Shown piece by piece: positions 21,199 to 31,432 of a DNA stretch of 39,187 nucleotides. Made by a program: the position numbers and the translations under genes. A model generated the notes under the pieces. That model was given only the letters and a program-made list of their open reading frames with translations, made no database searches and was not told the origin of the DNA. Position 1 is the first letter of the stretch, and the number at the start of each line of letters is the position of its first letter. The stretch spans positions 1 through 39,187 of the forward strand of contig LRSR01007879.1 of NCBI GenBank assembly GCA_001579985.1. The letters are read 5' to 3'. Source of the stretch: Hypsibius dujardini. Its lineage: Eukaryota; Tardigrada; Eutardigrada; Parachela; Hypsibiidae.

Positions 21199-23274
21199 CT
21201 AAACCATGTCCGGTAGAGCATTCTCTCTGATCCAAGGAAGGAAAGGTTTAACTTTGGTGTATTGCGCACCGATCGGCCCGCCACAGCCCTCACCAAAAGA
21301 CACTATTCCCGCCAAGTACAGTAAATTGCTACCGTCGCGATTCAAACACACGAGAGGCCCACCGGAATCTCCCTGGCACGAGTCCTCTCCGACGATTCCG
21401 CCCGCACAGACAAACAGGTCAGGATTAGTGGATCGGGTTTCATTTTCGTTTGTCGTGAAAGAGCAGTCAGGATAAACGTTGTTACGCACTGGCAGGTTGA
21501 CAAATTTTAGCGGATCATTCGAATCATCCCCTAAATAAACAAATAAACATTTCAGTAGCGTTTTATATACAGGGGCCACCACGAACATTGAATAGTTTTC
21601 AAACGGTGGCCACGCAAACTGAGCGCAATTGACGCTAACCTCACAAATGACAAAAACGCCACACCTGAAGCCTCAATTAAGTTTATGATAAAAACTAATC
21701 TCACGCAGGAAACCTTCCTGGGGTCGCTGATTAAAATGGCCGATTTTGCTTTTTAACACGGGCTCAGTGGGTTGATTGCTTCATTACTTGATTGTGTTAG
21801 TGATTCCTTTGAAATTCTGCCTTTCCATCAAGTGGTTCTAGAGGCAGTGTAGCAAACAAAGTAACCCTAAAAGGATAACTCATAAAATAGTTGGTTTCTA
21901 TGAAACTCAAAATGTTGTAGGGGCGGAACTAAAACGATGTTTATGTGTAGAAAGTACTTGTTTTCGCACTTTTGCGCGAATTATTTTTTCTCAAAATTTC
22001 CTCCTGCATTTCAAGAACCAATAGAACGTGGTTTTTATAGAGAAACTATGTCATGATAACTTACAATGAGCGGTTTTTTGTTTAAGCTCCAAACACGATT
22101 GGCGGAACTGAAGTTCGTAGTATACTTTTCGGCTTAAGTTGGCGGGTACAAGAGTACCACTTTCAGGACAAAATTCCTCAAAAACTCAATTATTGTCAGA
22201 TTCGTTTCAAATCAAGTTTTAGCTAATCTTAACTTACTGCCCTCCTTGCCACTGAAATGAATTTTTATTTTCCCACACTCATGGATGTTGGAGGGGGTGA
22301 CAAATATTATTCAGTATTCGTGGAGACCACTGTAGCTTCGAAAAAGGTGTTTATTATTCGGGAAAATATTGTCTGACGGAAGAGTACCTTCAAATTCTAA
22401 TCCATTTCCGCTAGCGACGCAAATTTCTCCTACTTTCGGCTCCTGATCAGCGAGACACATCCTGCAGACACACGGTTTCCCTTCGAAGACAATTGCCCGG
22501 TCTAGTTTCACGATGGCAATGTCGTTATCGCTGGTTGAAGGGTCATACTCTGGATGAATGGCAATGGCTGAGACCCCAAATTCCTCCGCGCAACCGGTTG
22601 AATCATTGCTGGGCGTGTCCAGCCAGTGAAGGGATCCCGTGAGGACCATCACGTCCCTTGGCAGAATGCCTTGCTCACCCTTGTCATCGACGAAGCAGTG
22701 GGCAGCAGTTAGAATTGTCCGTTCGCCGATGATGGTCCCTCCGCATCCCATCGCAATGCTTACCTCTCAAAGTAGAAGTATCGTGATATGGACTATGTAC
22801 ACTGTACCACGCTAACATTTGCTAAAATTTGAATGGTCACCATGCAAACATGAGCAGTCTGCTTCTGATTATAAACTGGGGAAGCCCTTCAACCGATAGG
22901 ACTAATTAGGTAGAGGCAGTTTCCCCCTTGAGCCTCTTTGTATTCTCAAGGTAATTTTACTGAATTTTGAGCTTACCTGCCAACAGATTTGGTTGCGCAC
23001 TGCCATGCTACCGCCGACAATGGTGGGACTGACCAGTCCAGCCTTGTCCAGTGCACGATGATGCATTTGCGTGACTGGAAAGAGGTCCGAGTTGGAGCCA
23101 GTTCCCACCGAACCACAGTGCCGCATGGGTTGCTCATCGTAATGCGCATAATTTACACTAGCACCGCCACATACGCCTGAAATCAAAACCAGCTGAAACA
23201 TATATATTTCTTGTTAATTTTTTACATGTACCTAAATGTGCGGTTAGCATAACGGTGTAGAAAATAGCGTCCAT
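21199..23274 (-). CDS. Secreted trypsin-like serine protease (S1A), complete
   Basis: Four exons in coding order: 23274-23232, 23176-22977, 22763-22388 and 21530-21199, giving 316 residues. The first ~16 residues ([15 protein letters not shown]...) form a signal peptide. A propeptide with Cys follows, then the mature N-terminus IVGG at 67. The catalytic triad is complete: His103 in TAAHC, Asp162 in [10 protein letters not shown] and Ser262 in GDSGGP. Asp256, six residues before the Ser, predicts cleavage after Lys/Arg. The residue before IVGG is Thr (LVSPT|IVGG), not Lys/Arg, so activation would need a different protease or route. It probably acts extracellularly, for example in the gut or haemolymph (inference). 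All junctions are GT-AG and phases agree. Confidence 0.9.
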
Positions 23275-24524
23275 TATTGCGAAGGTGTTCTCGAAAATAA
23301 AAGTATATGCTCAGGTTGATTTCAGTTGATTACACGGTGCATTTGCTTCGGGCAAGATAAGAGCTATGGCAGCGATCGCAGCTGATCTGCTTCATCTCAA
23401 TGTTCACAGTAGAGCAAGTGCGATTTTTTGTTAGCAAAACTTCGTGCCATCCGTAATTGATTTTCTAGGCCGTGACGGACACCGTGAAAAGCGATGTGAG
23501 TGACGCAGACCGCTAAGGGTACGGGGCGGTACGATGATGTGCTCCATCACGATCAAAATTATTTGTTCTGGTTTTACGCAACTTGAATCCCGGTATTTTT
23601 CATTTGTGTTTCCTCACGAATTTATCTATTGCGGGCTATATTCCCATTCCCATTCACAGTTGTGCCAAATTATGTACTGTAATTTGAATTAAAAAGAGAT
23701 TTATTTATGGTTGGTGTGAATTTCGATAGCGACTAATCCGCATTTGTCACAAGGCACGCCCCTTTTCGTGAATGACGAACGGCGTTTTCTGATCGCCACT
23801 CACGCGGTTGCACACCCGCCTCAGATTTCAGCCACTGTGCGTGCGCGTGAAACAGCGCGTGAATGAAGAACGGCATGACGTTGAGGTTACGGACGATCGC
23901 ACGTCTTCTAGTGTATGTACGAGCATTCCACTAAATTATCGTCACACTGCTCAATTTGGGGTGGCGCTGATACTTCTACCGCCGTCTTCGTCCGACGACA
24001 TGTCCAAGTAGTCGTGAGCTGAGTTCACTACAGCCGCGTGCATGCAATGTGAACGAACACTGTACAGAATACACTGTGTAGAATGCACGTCGGAAAAAAA
24101 GCTAAAATTGAATGTGTACTTCAAAAATAATCGGCACTCCACCTCAGTTGTAAACACCAGCTGCTGTGGAAGCCTCGACAAAGAAGGTGCAAACTGCACA
24201 GTGTACACGTCTTGGTATGATTATGACGCTTTTTTGTTGGAATATCGTAAAAGAATTGTCTCTTAGAAATTACTTTTAGAAAACGGCATTTCTACAGTGA
24301 AAATGATAAAATATTTGGAATCTTTCAGTGTTTTTGAAAATTTAAAATTATTACAGAAATTATCAACTATGAGCCATGAGCCCCAAAAAGCTTTTGGCTC
24401 GCATTTCACTCGATTTGGATATGAATTCTTTGATGCAAACATGGCAAGAACCTTTTACTCCAATGGAAAAATACACGCATGATAAATTTTGCCGACATTA
24501 CTGCCTTACTAGCAATCGTACGTC
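23275..24524. other. Intergenic; no supported gene
   Basis: Only short ORFs and scattered near-repeats (for example two GAATGA[C/A]GAACGGC words near 23770 and 23861). Nothing with a domain was found. Confidence 0.45.
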
Positions 24525-24548
24525 TAGTCAGTACTGACGTACTGACTA
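24525..24548. repeat. Perfect 10-bp-arm hairpin
   Basis: TAGTCAGTAC, the 4-base loop TGAC, then GTACTGACTA. The arms are exactly complementary. It lies about 130 bp outside the inverted-repeat element at 24680. The function is unknown. Confidence 0.7.
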
Positions 24549-24679
24549 AACTCAAGAAAGGGTTTTTTCCGTCAATGAGCTGGACACAATGTATCGTATA
24601 CTTGCAACGAATAGTAGGATTTGGAACGGTTGACCTCAACCCAAATCCAAGTGATGCAATATCAACTGTACTATACGAC

Positions 24680-25223
24680 AAGGATCCTCATACAAGCAGG
24701 GGCTCGTTCAGGGTCCTGACAAGTCCGAACCAAAGCTCCTATGGTAGGGCCAGGTGGTAGCCAAGAGTGCAAAATGATTTTTTTCAAAATTGAACATTAA
24801 AAATTGGCATACTGTACCTGCTTGTCTTGAAACTTACGGAAATAGTTATTTGATTTCCCAGCTACCCCAGGAGTTTTCAAACCAATTTCAAAATCGTCAG
24901 TTCTTTATCAAATTGTTTTTGTTCTCCAAAGTTTATAACCTCCCACTTGCAGTTATTAATAGGAGCTTGCATTGAACCCAAATAAATATCAAATATGATC
25001 GATCAACTGAAGTGTTGGAAATGTTTTGAAACCGAGGGGTGGGGTCGAAAATCAGACACCCAACGCCCACAGTTTTCAAAATGATGAAGAGCACTATGCC
25101 AATTTCTGGGTTCCATTTTGAAAACAAAACATTTTTTCGCTTGTCCACACTCTGGCCCAGCCATTAGAAATCCTGCTTCCGACTTGTAAGGACGCTAAAC
25201 GAACCTTCGCATACAAGGACCTT
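24680..25223. mobile_element. Long-armed inverted-repeat element (fold-back/MITE), diverged
   Basis: The left part (AAGGATCCTCATACAAGC ... GGGCCAGG, from 24680) aligns with the reverse complement of the right end (to 25223: AAGGTCCTTGTATGCGAAGG ... GGGCCAGAG). The similarity continues inward through TTTCAAAAT..GAAC and AAATTGGCATA, so each arm spans roughly 200 bp with many mismatches. There is no transposase. It looks like an old MITE able to fold into one long hairpin. Confidence 0.6.
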
Positions 25224-25334
25224 AACATCTCATAGACCTAAAACAATACATGACCGAAACCACTCATCAATCGTGATCTCACTAGGGATGATTTTCAACG
25301 TCTACACCCAGAATCTATTCGCTATATATTTTTT

Positions 25335-25555
25335 CAGTAAAACTGTATTTATAATAACTTCAATATATCTTCTCGGTGTGGTGCCCGGAACTTGTTTCTG
25401 GCGTAATGCTTAAAGTTGGGAAAACGATGGAAGATTCCACATGCTTTGCTTTTAACTGTAAAATGCTATTTTTTACAAATATCTTTATAAAACTTATTTG
25501 TACGCTTTTCAAACCGAAATTCAATTTGAAATCGATTGACAGCAGCCGAATTGTT
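25335..25555. repeat. Dispersed repeat, copy 2 (intergenic)
   Basis: It matches 4731-4950 in the same orientation (see that entry) over about 220 bp. It lies just beyond the stop of the minus-strand gene at 25790-26507. Confidence 0.65.
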
Positions 25556-25789
25556 TTCAGTCTCGGGAGGGAGGGGGAAGTCATAAGCAAATTCTAGTTA
25601 ATGACCTTGAAAATCATTCCTGGTCATGGGGAGGGGATATTTTAAAGGTTTGTAATATTTGTTGCAAGAAGATATTTACACATTTGTGCTGTGTCACACT
25701 TCACTTCTCGGTCGCTTAAACATGAATCCAGAAGAACCCAACACTGTGGCTCAGTCAAAGTCATTGGCGGAAACAGAGAGACGTTTTGT

Positions 25790-26507
25790 TTACGGATCCA
25801 CCGCGAGAGGATCAATCGGTGGAGGCACAGTTGCAGCGGGAACTGTCGGCGGAATGGTGGGTCTACTGGTCACAGGCATGACTACGACCCCACCAGAGCC
25901 AGAATTGCTAGCCGGATAGACGCATGCAGGGTTTTTGTAAGTGAAGAGTAAACCGTTGCAGCTGTAATACGTTTGCTGGGAGTTTACGTTGCCGTTATTG
26001 ACGTTGGGGTAAGTGCACTCGCGAAAAGGATAGGTATACAGTTTGCCTTTGCAAGAGTAGAACTGTTGAGCATCCGCGGCTAAAACCATCATGCCTGAAA
26101 CACACAATTAGCCAGATTCATAAGGCAGTGCAGATCAGAGCTGAGCCGCTAAAGGTTCCACCGCTAAAACCGCTAAAACCGCTAATGGTAAATGTTGTCT
26201 ATAAATCGTTGTTGTTAGTCGGAAAAAGTGTTTGTTGAAAATGTAGAAATAGGTAGACTTTCTAAAGCGCTATCTCGGATGTTTTTCGGAAACATCAATA
26301 GTGATCTGCTAGATTACCAGTGCTGCGTTAAGCGAAAGGCATCTGAAATGGATTTATAAACTAACAAAATCTAGCATGAGCGGTTTTAGCGGTTTAAGCG
26401 GTGGAGCCTTTAGCGGCCCAGCTCTGGTGCAGATCGAATTCAACTCGGACAGCCCCATGTCAAAAAAACGTACCGACAACGACGATCATTAGAGGGGCGA
26501 CCAACAT
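25790..26507 (-). CDS. Small secreted protein with two QxxYYSCxGxLxTY repeats
   Basis: Two exons in coding order: 26507-26474 and 26094-25790, giving 112 residues. The junction G|GTACGT ... TTTCAG|GC joins a strongly hydrophobic leader (MLVAPLMIVVVGMMVLAADA) that is a clear signal peptide. The mature part has two repeats of about 25 residues, FYSCKGKLYTYPFRECTYP and YYSCNGLLFTYKNPACVYP, each with two Cys that probably pair. A Pro/Thr/Val-rich tail of about 35 residues follows. I do not recognise the family; a cuticle or other matrix role would suit it but is inference. The 379-bp intron contains a hAT-type MITE. Confidence 0.7.
26136..26426. mobile_element. hAT-type MITE (291 bp) with 8-bp target-site duplication
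   Basis: The terminal inverted repeats are about 48 bp long and start CAGAGCTG[A/G]GCCGCTAAAGG. They continue into repeats of CCGCTAAAA. The flanks are an exact 8-bp duplication, GTGCAGAT, at 26128-26135 and 26427-26434. An 8-bp duplication and CAG-starting termini are diagnostic of the hAT superfamily. There is no coding capacity, so it is non-autonomous. It lies inside the intron of the small secreted-protein gene. Confidence 0.92.
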
Positions 26508-27509
26508 GATGGAATTGCGGATAAAAGGGGAATCAATCAAAACTTGAGTTTAGCTTCCCAGAAAGAGCACAGACAATTGGAAAGAAGTTTGAGGTTTATA
26601 ACCACGGGCGGTGTTTTTCTCAAATGATGCGAACGGACGTCAGAAGGCGCGGGAAAGGCGAAAAATAACCCCAGATCCACTTGACCATTTCTTCGTGTGT
26701 GATCTTCCCCTACGGTAATTGGAATAGTTTTTTAACCGGTTCCCATACTCGCTCTGCGTGGTTCTCGAGTTCTCGCACGTTTCAAGGACAACCGCTGGAT
26801 ATAATTGACGTCTGTTGTGGTTGAAGTGCGTGGGCAGTCACGACAAAAACTGCTGCCTCGCAGCATGAGGCGGACACCTTTTACCAAGTACCACTCATGC
26901 TGGCAAAACGATTCAGCGTCACCGTCAGCGTCATCAGTGGGTAAGAATTTCCCAGGAAACTGGCGCCTTTTCTATTTTTGCCTGCAGTCGGAAGTTCCAG
27001 AGCTGCGCCGATAATCTATCGGAGTTCCTGCCAATTCCGAAATTCCAGATACATTAGCGGGTTTAGCGGAGCGGGCGCGTTGGCTATCGGAGCGGAAGGG
27101 CATCGAAAAATAACTTATTTGGGCAATAAATATCGGGATTTTTGAAAAGTTTAGTGAAAAGTTTGTCTTGTTCACTTTATAAACTGACGAATCTCCAGTA
27201 CGGTGGCGTTCGTAACGATAATCTCTCAAAGCAAGCAATGAATGGACGACTTCACTTTAGTCTTGTTTGCTGAAGATCAAACAATCAAACCCGCTTTTGC
27301 GTGAAAGGAGAGTTACTTTTATTTGAAATGATTTACATGAGAGTCACTATAATAATCTTTGTAATCAAAGTTAAAATTAATATTGATGATTATGGAACTG
27401 ATTTTGATTTCAATATACAAAAGCAAAGTTCATACCAAACTTTTTGAAATTATAAATAATACCTAATTTAACACACTGCTGCTGACCTGTGGCAGCTTAT
27501 TTGGAGCAT
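26508..27509. other. Intergenic; no supported gene
   Basis: Short ORFs only, without domain or signal-peptide features. No repeats beyond simple AT-rich stretches. Confidence 0.45.
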
Positions 27510-27792
27510 TACCGTATTCCCCCGATCTCAAGGGACAGTTAAGCCTCACCCCCTCCCCTCATCGGTTGACTGTTCAGTCGGATTCACTGTGTCGTGATTC
27601 GTTGAAATTAAAGCGGAACTTGGCAGCGATTGATTGATTGATTAAGCGGGATTTTTTGACGCACACATTAAATCAGTTGATTGATTGATTGTAGGTAAAC
27701 AATTCAAACGGTGATGAACAGATAAGATCCGGGGTGGATGAAATTAACTGGTAGGGCATAAAAGTGTCCCTTGAGATCGGGGGAATACGGTA
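27510..27792. mobile_element. MITE (283 bp) with TA-flanked inverted repeats
   Basis: The left end (from 27510: TACCGTATTCCCCCGATCTC) and right end (to 27792) are inverted copies over about 30 bp with a single mismatch. TA at each terminus fits a Tc1/mariner-type duplication. The interior contains two (TTGA)n runs (27629-27650 and 27676-27692) and no ORF of note. Confidence 0.85.
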
Positions 27793-29029
27793 TTCAAGTG
27801 GCGAATTTAGAATCACTTAGAGATATTGTATAGAGATATATTCTTTAGGCCTACTGGAGTAATGAAATTAATTTTTGTTTCGCTTTTCACTAGTCGGGCA
27901 ACGTTATTTTTTGGGAATATTTCAAAGTTGGTAAAACATTTAGTAGCGTGCGCAGCACAGTATGGTTCACAATCACTTTATTCCTACACACAAAACCGCC
28001 AGAACTCACTCGAAACAACACGTTACAGTACTATATATACAGAATGTCATCAAGCCAAGGCTTCTTAGGCGAGAACATTAATAGAACAAAGTATGTACTT
28101 GCAAAATAGAAACTAAAACAGAGAGCAATAAAGTGTCCGCGATAGCTGCGAGCGTTGAGGTCCGTGCGGGGTGATGTGGAGGTTGCCAATGCGGCCCTCG
28201 CTGAGGGAGGAAAGCCGTCGACGAGGCGGAGACCTCGAGCCAGGCTGCGGCAACCGCGGTTCGCGTGCTCGTTCTAACGGATCGCTCGACGGATGTGACG
28301 AGAGATGTAAGTAAGGCAAAGGCCGCAGCGCCAACAGTCGAAAATTGTTGCAGGATTTTTACATTACTTTAGGTATTTTAGCTTTTTAGCCCTCACCGGG
28401 TAAAGAAGTTGACAGAATTTTACGGCAACATTTGGTATGACAACATTTGCCCCCCCCCCCAGTTTGGGGTGGGGGGGGGTGGAGCAAAGACCGGTTTGGC
28501 CAACGGTCAATCTGCCATTGGGTCCAATCATCCGTATTCCTTGATACACATCCTTGTAGCGCAGGGGCTGCCTGATAACGGTTATACAAAAAAGATGTCG
28601 TTCAGAAACCAAAACATGACAAAGATCAGGGTGTATAACTGCGAGTGAAAACGTTTCTCATATGATTTCCCTTCGCCTCACATTGCTGGCGTCGGTGCAG
28701 AGAACCGCGATGTTGAGGCAGTGCCGGGTGTAACCGCCCACAGATGCATTGTATGTGCACGCGGTGACTCAGCGACGCAAATGAATTCGGTTTTTAGGTC
28801 ACGTAAACACGTTTGTTTGCGGCTCGAGAATTGAGAAGGTACGCTCGCTGTAGATCATCAAGAACTTCGCTGTCATATCAAGAAACTTTCCTTTGCCTAT
28901 ACTTCTTTCTGCTGATGCAAAAATGCCTCGAAGACTATGTGCATTTTTCTCTGAACCGATACTTCCACGCTGTGCACCATTACATTCTCTTCCTGATAGC
29001 ACTTGCATATAGCGTCAAGGTCCGAAGGG
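27793..29029. other. Intergenic with a GC-rich block at 28135-28330
   Basis: Most of this is AT-rich and featureless. The ~200-bp block 28135-28330 is markedly GC-rich and CpG-rich (GCGG, CGTCGACGAGGCG, CCGCGG) and is open for some length on both strands, but no domain or tRNA-like fold was seen. Poly-C and poly-G runs near 28451-28480 form a potential hairpin. Confidence 0.45.
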
Positions 29030-29566
29030 ATGGTCGCTCCAGCCTTTTCTATTTACGAAAACAATCTTTCTGCCCCAACCAAGATTCGAGTTATACGCAG
29101 GGCGAAAAAGCTCTCAGAATCCTTGAGCTTTATTCGTTCCTTGAGGATTTTTCAGATACTCTGCGCGGATACTTCCCTTGGCCTGCTGATTTATTCCTCA
29201 TTGGTCTGGCACGACGGTGGGGATCAGTTTCTTTGTGTGCTCATCCTGCAAGTTCTGATCATGACGTGGGTCTGGTATCACATGACCCTATGCCGTTTCT
29301 CTTTCATGGAGGACCAGGCATCACCGGTGATGATAGTCTTCAACATTTTGTCGGGAGTTATTCAATCAATAGCGGGGGTTATGATGATTATTCAAGCAGC
29401 ACAACGAGCGAATGGTTACGCAGTGAGTGCAGGTGGTATCATCCTCGTCGATGCAGTGCTCTTTATGCTTAGCGCTGGATTGGCTTGCGGTGGAAGAGGT
29501 TCCGATACGGCGCCAAGAGTTTCAATTTCCGTAATTTCAAATCCAACTCACGAAACGCTAGTTTAG
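29030..29566 (+). CDS. Four-transmembrane protein (MARVEL/tetraspan-like), intronless
   Basis: A single 178-residue ORF starts at ATG 29030. Four hydrophobic segments sit at about 42-66, 72-93, 104-127 and 137-159, with a charged N-terminal tail (KIRVIRRAKK) and a polar C-terminal tail, as in small tetraspan/MARVEL-like membrane proteins. No sequence signature allows a firm family name. It probably resides in the plasma membrane or vesicles. AATAAA at 29734-29739 lies 168 bp after the stop. No intron is needed, unlike several neighbours; a retrocopy origin is possible but not shown. Confidence 0.65.
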   Translation: MVAPAFSIYENNLSAPTKIRVIRRAKKLSESLSFIRSLRIFQILCADTSLGLLIYSSLVWHDGGDQFLCVLILQVLIMTWVWYHMTLCRFSFMEDQASPVMIVFNILSGVIQSIAGVMMIIQAAQRANGYAVSAGGIILVDAVLFMLSAGLACGGRGSDTAPRVSISVISNPTHETLV

Positions 29567-29733
29567 TATTCCAGTTTTGCTATGTACCTAATTTTGCTGG
29601 AGTTTCCGAAATTTACGTTTCCTTCAAAGAATCTCAAATACAGTGTACAGAGATGGATGTTGTTTAAGTCTGATGTTTTTTAGTTTGAATTTCGTTAAGG
29701 TTTTATGGCTTTTCTTTGTTTGTTTGTCGACTA

Positions 29734-29739
29734 AATAAA
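29734..29739 (+). terminator. Polyadenylation signal of the four-TM gene
   Basis: AATAAA is 168 bp downstream of the stop at 29566, with T/G-rich sequence just upstream. It is the first such hexamer after the gene. Confidence 0.45.
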
Positions 29740-29856
29740 TTGCGGGATACATCCGCGGTCATTCTGAGACTGATGCGGGCAACGTCGGGCCAGGAGGGAC
29801 TAAAAAAAGTTGGTTATATTGGCGACTCTCTTCAATATGCAAAAAGCCTGAAAATG

Positions 29857-29919
29857 GACTGAACTGACTGAACTGATTGAACTGACTGAACTGAAATGAA
29901 CTGAACTGAACTGAAACGA
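29857..29919. repeat. (CTGAA)n-type minisatellite
   Basis: Degenerate 5-bp units ACTGA/CTGAA, about 12 copies, followed directly by a poly-G run of 13. On the minus strand it reads as an artificial Ser-Gln-Phe repeat peptide. Confidence 0.85.
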
Positions 29920-31087
29920 ATTGGGGGGGGGGGGCGGGCAAAATATCCTCACTTGATTTGTTTAACGTAATTAAATAATAGTTCAATATTACTGATAGTG
30001 CATACCAATTTTTTATCGGTAATACTAATTTTTTTGACAAAATTTCGATGTAAACAAAAAACAAAAAAGGTTTTATTTCACAATTTGTGAAAAAGGCCCC
30101 TCAATACTCAATTTGGAATGGATCGATTACCGTCAGCAAAATTTCTTGTGAATGTGGGGGACAATTCTAGGTGCATTCCAATATGCCAATCGAAAGGTTC
30201 CAATCAGGCTCGAGAATAGCTGATAGCTACACCCCATGAAACCATAAAAAAGTTCTTCGAATGCCAATCCGTTTCAAAACAAAATTTGAGTCAGGAAACA
30301 GGAATATTGCAGTCGTTTATGGACTTTGAAATTTTGCAGCAAACGATCTTGTAGAATTTCCGATGAATTATTGGTCATTTTAGGGTGGCCGGACATGGCC
30401 GATACCCTTAGGGGTTGGTGCGCGCTTCGCCGCCAGAGTGAACAAGTCTTACAATATCAATCGATAGCTGTGACTTTAACCTACCTATTCATACCAAAAG
30501 CTAATCCGGAGCTTGCGAAACAAGACCACATTTTGCATGATTCATACGCCCCGCCCCCTCCCTTCAATTAAAAATAGACGAACCAATATATATCAATCCT
30601 AAAAAATTAGTTACATTATTCTCTGAATTAATTCCTGAACATGTGCCTTAAAAAGTTTGAATCCAATGTCAAACTAGCTCCGTAACTCACCTTGTTCCTC
30701 CTTGTTTACTATTGGGTCGGAACAATTGAATTACTTGGTTCTTCGGTGAATGTGGGACGGGAAGGAGCATTGCGTCTTAAGATATAAAGATAATGCCTAA
30801 CCAATATTGAATTGATTTATAAAATGAAGTAGAAACATCTTGCTATCCCTTTCTGAAAACCGCCTTAAGTAAGCGGTATGCATTCGGTTTCATGTAAGAT
30901 GCAATAAATAAATGCCCACAGCGTAATGAAAACATTCGCTATTAAGGTTCATTAAAGTCGAAGGTTGTAACCAATAAATTTGGAAGAACGATACGCAGAT
31001 ATTTACATAAACTATTCTGGCATTGTGCAATAAAGTTACTAGAGTTTACTTCTTTCATTAAACAAAATGAAAAAGTAAAATTTGACG
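29920..31087. other. Intergenic; no supported gene
   Basis: AT-rich sequence with no long ORF and no recognised repeat beyond the adjoining poly-G run. Confidence 0.45.
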
Positions 31088-31432
31088 ATGTGGCTGGAGC
31101 AAGTGTATTTTCCGAATATTAGTAATCGGACTGTGCTGGTCATCGATTCTTGGTCCACCTAGAGGAACCGGATCTGATTGGACGCTACCACTCTAGAGGG
31201 TTGCGAGGTTCAAATTGTTACTGTTCCACCGGAAACTACACCATTATGCCAACCTATTGACGTTTACGGGTTCCGTATGTGCAAGGCCTTAATCCGCAAA
31301 ATTTGGGATTGGGTAGTTCGAGACAACATCCAGTGTGAATTGCAGCAACGCTACTCGATCCCAAAGCTTCAGTCGCTAGTACAAAACCAATTTAGCAGCC
31401 CACAATTCCGCAAAACGTGGAAAGTGGGTTAG
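31088..31432 (+). pseudogene. Pogo/Tigger-like (DDE_1) transposase remnant
   Basis: One frame reads WLEQVYFPNISNRTVLVIDSWST, then two in-frame stops, then IVTVPPETTPLCQPIDVYG to the stop at 31432. IDSW (second catalytic Asp) and the PP-TT-CQP-DV block are hallmarks of the DDE_1 transposase/CENP-B-related fold. The N-terminal DNA-binding part and the element termini were not found. The stops make this copy dead. Confidence 0.7.
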
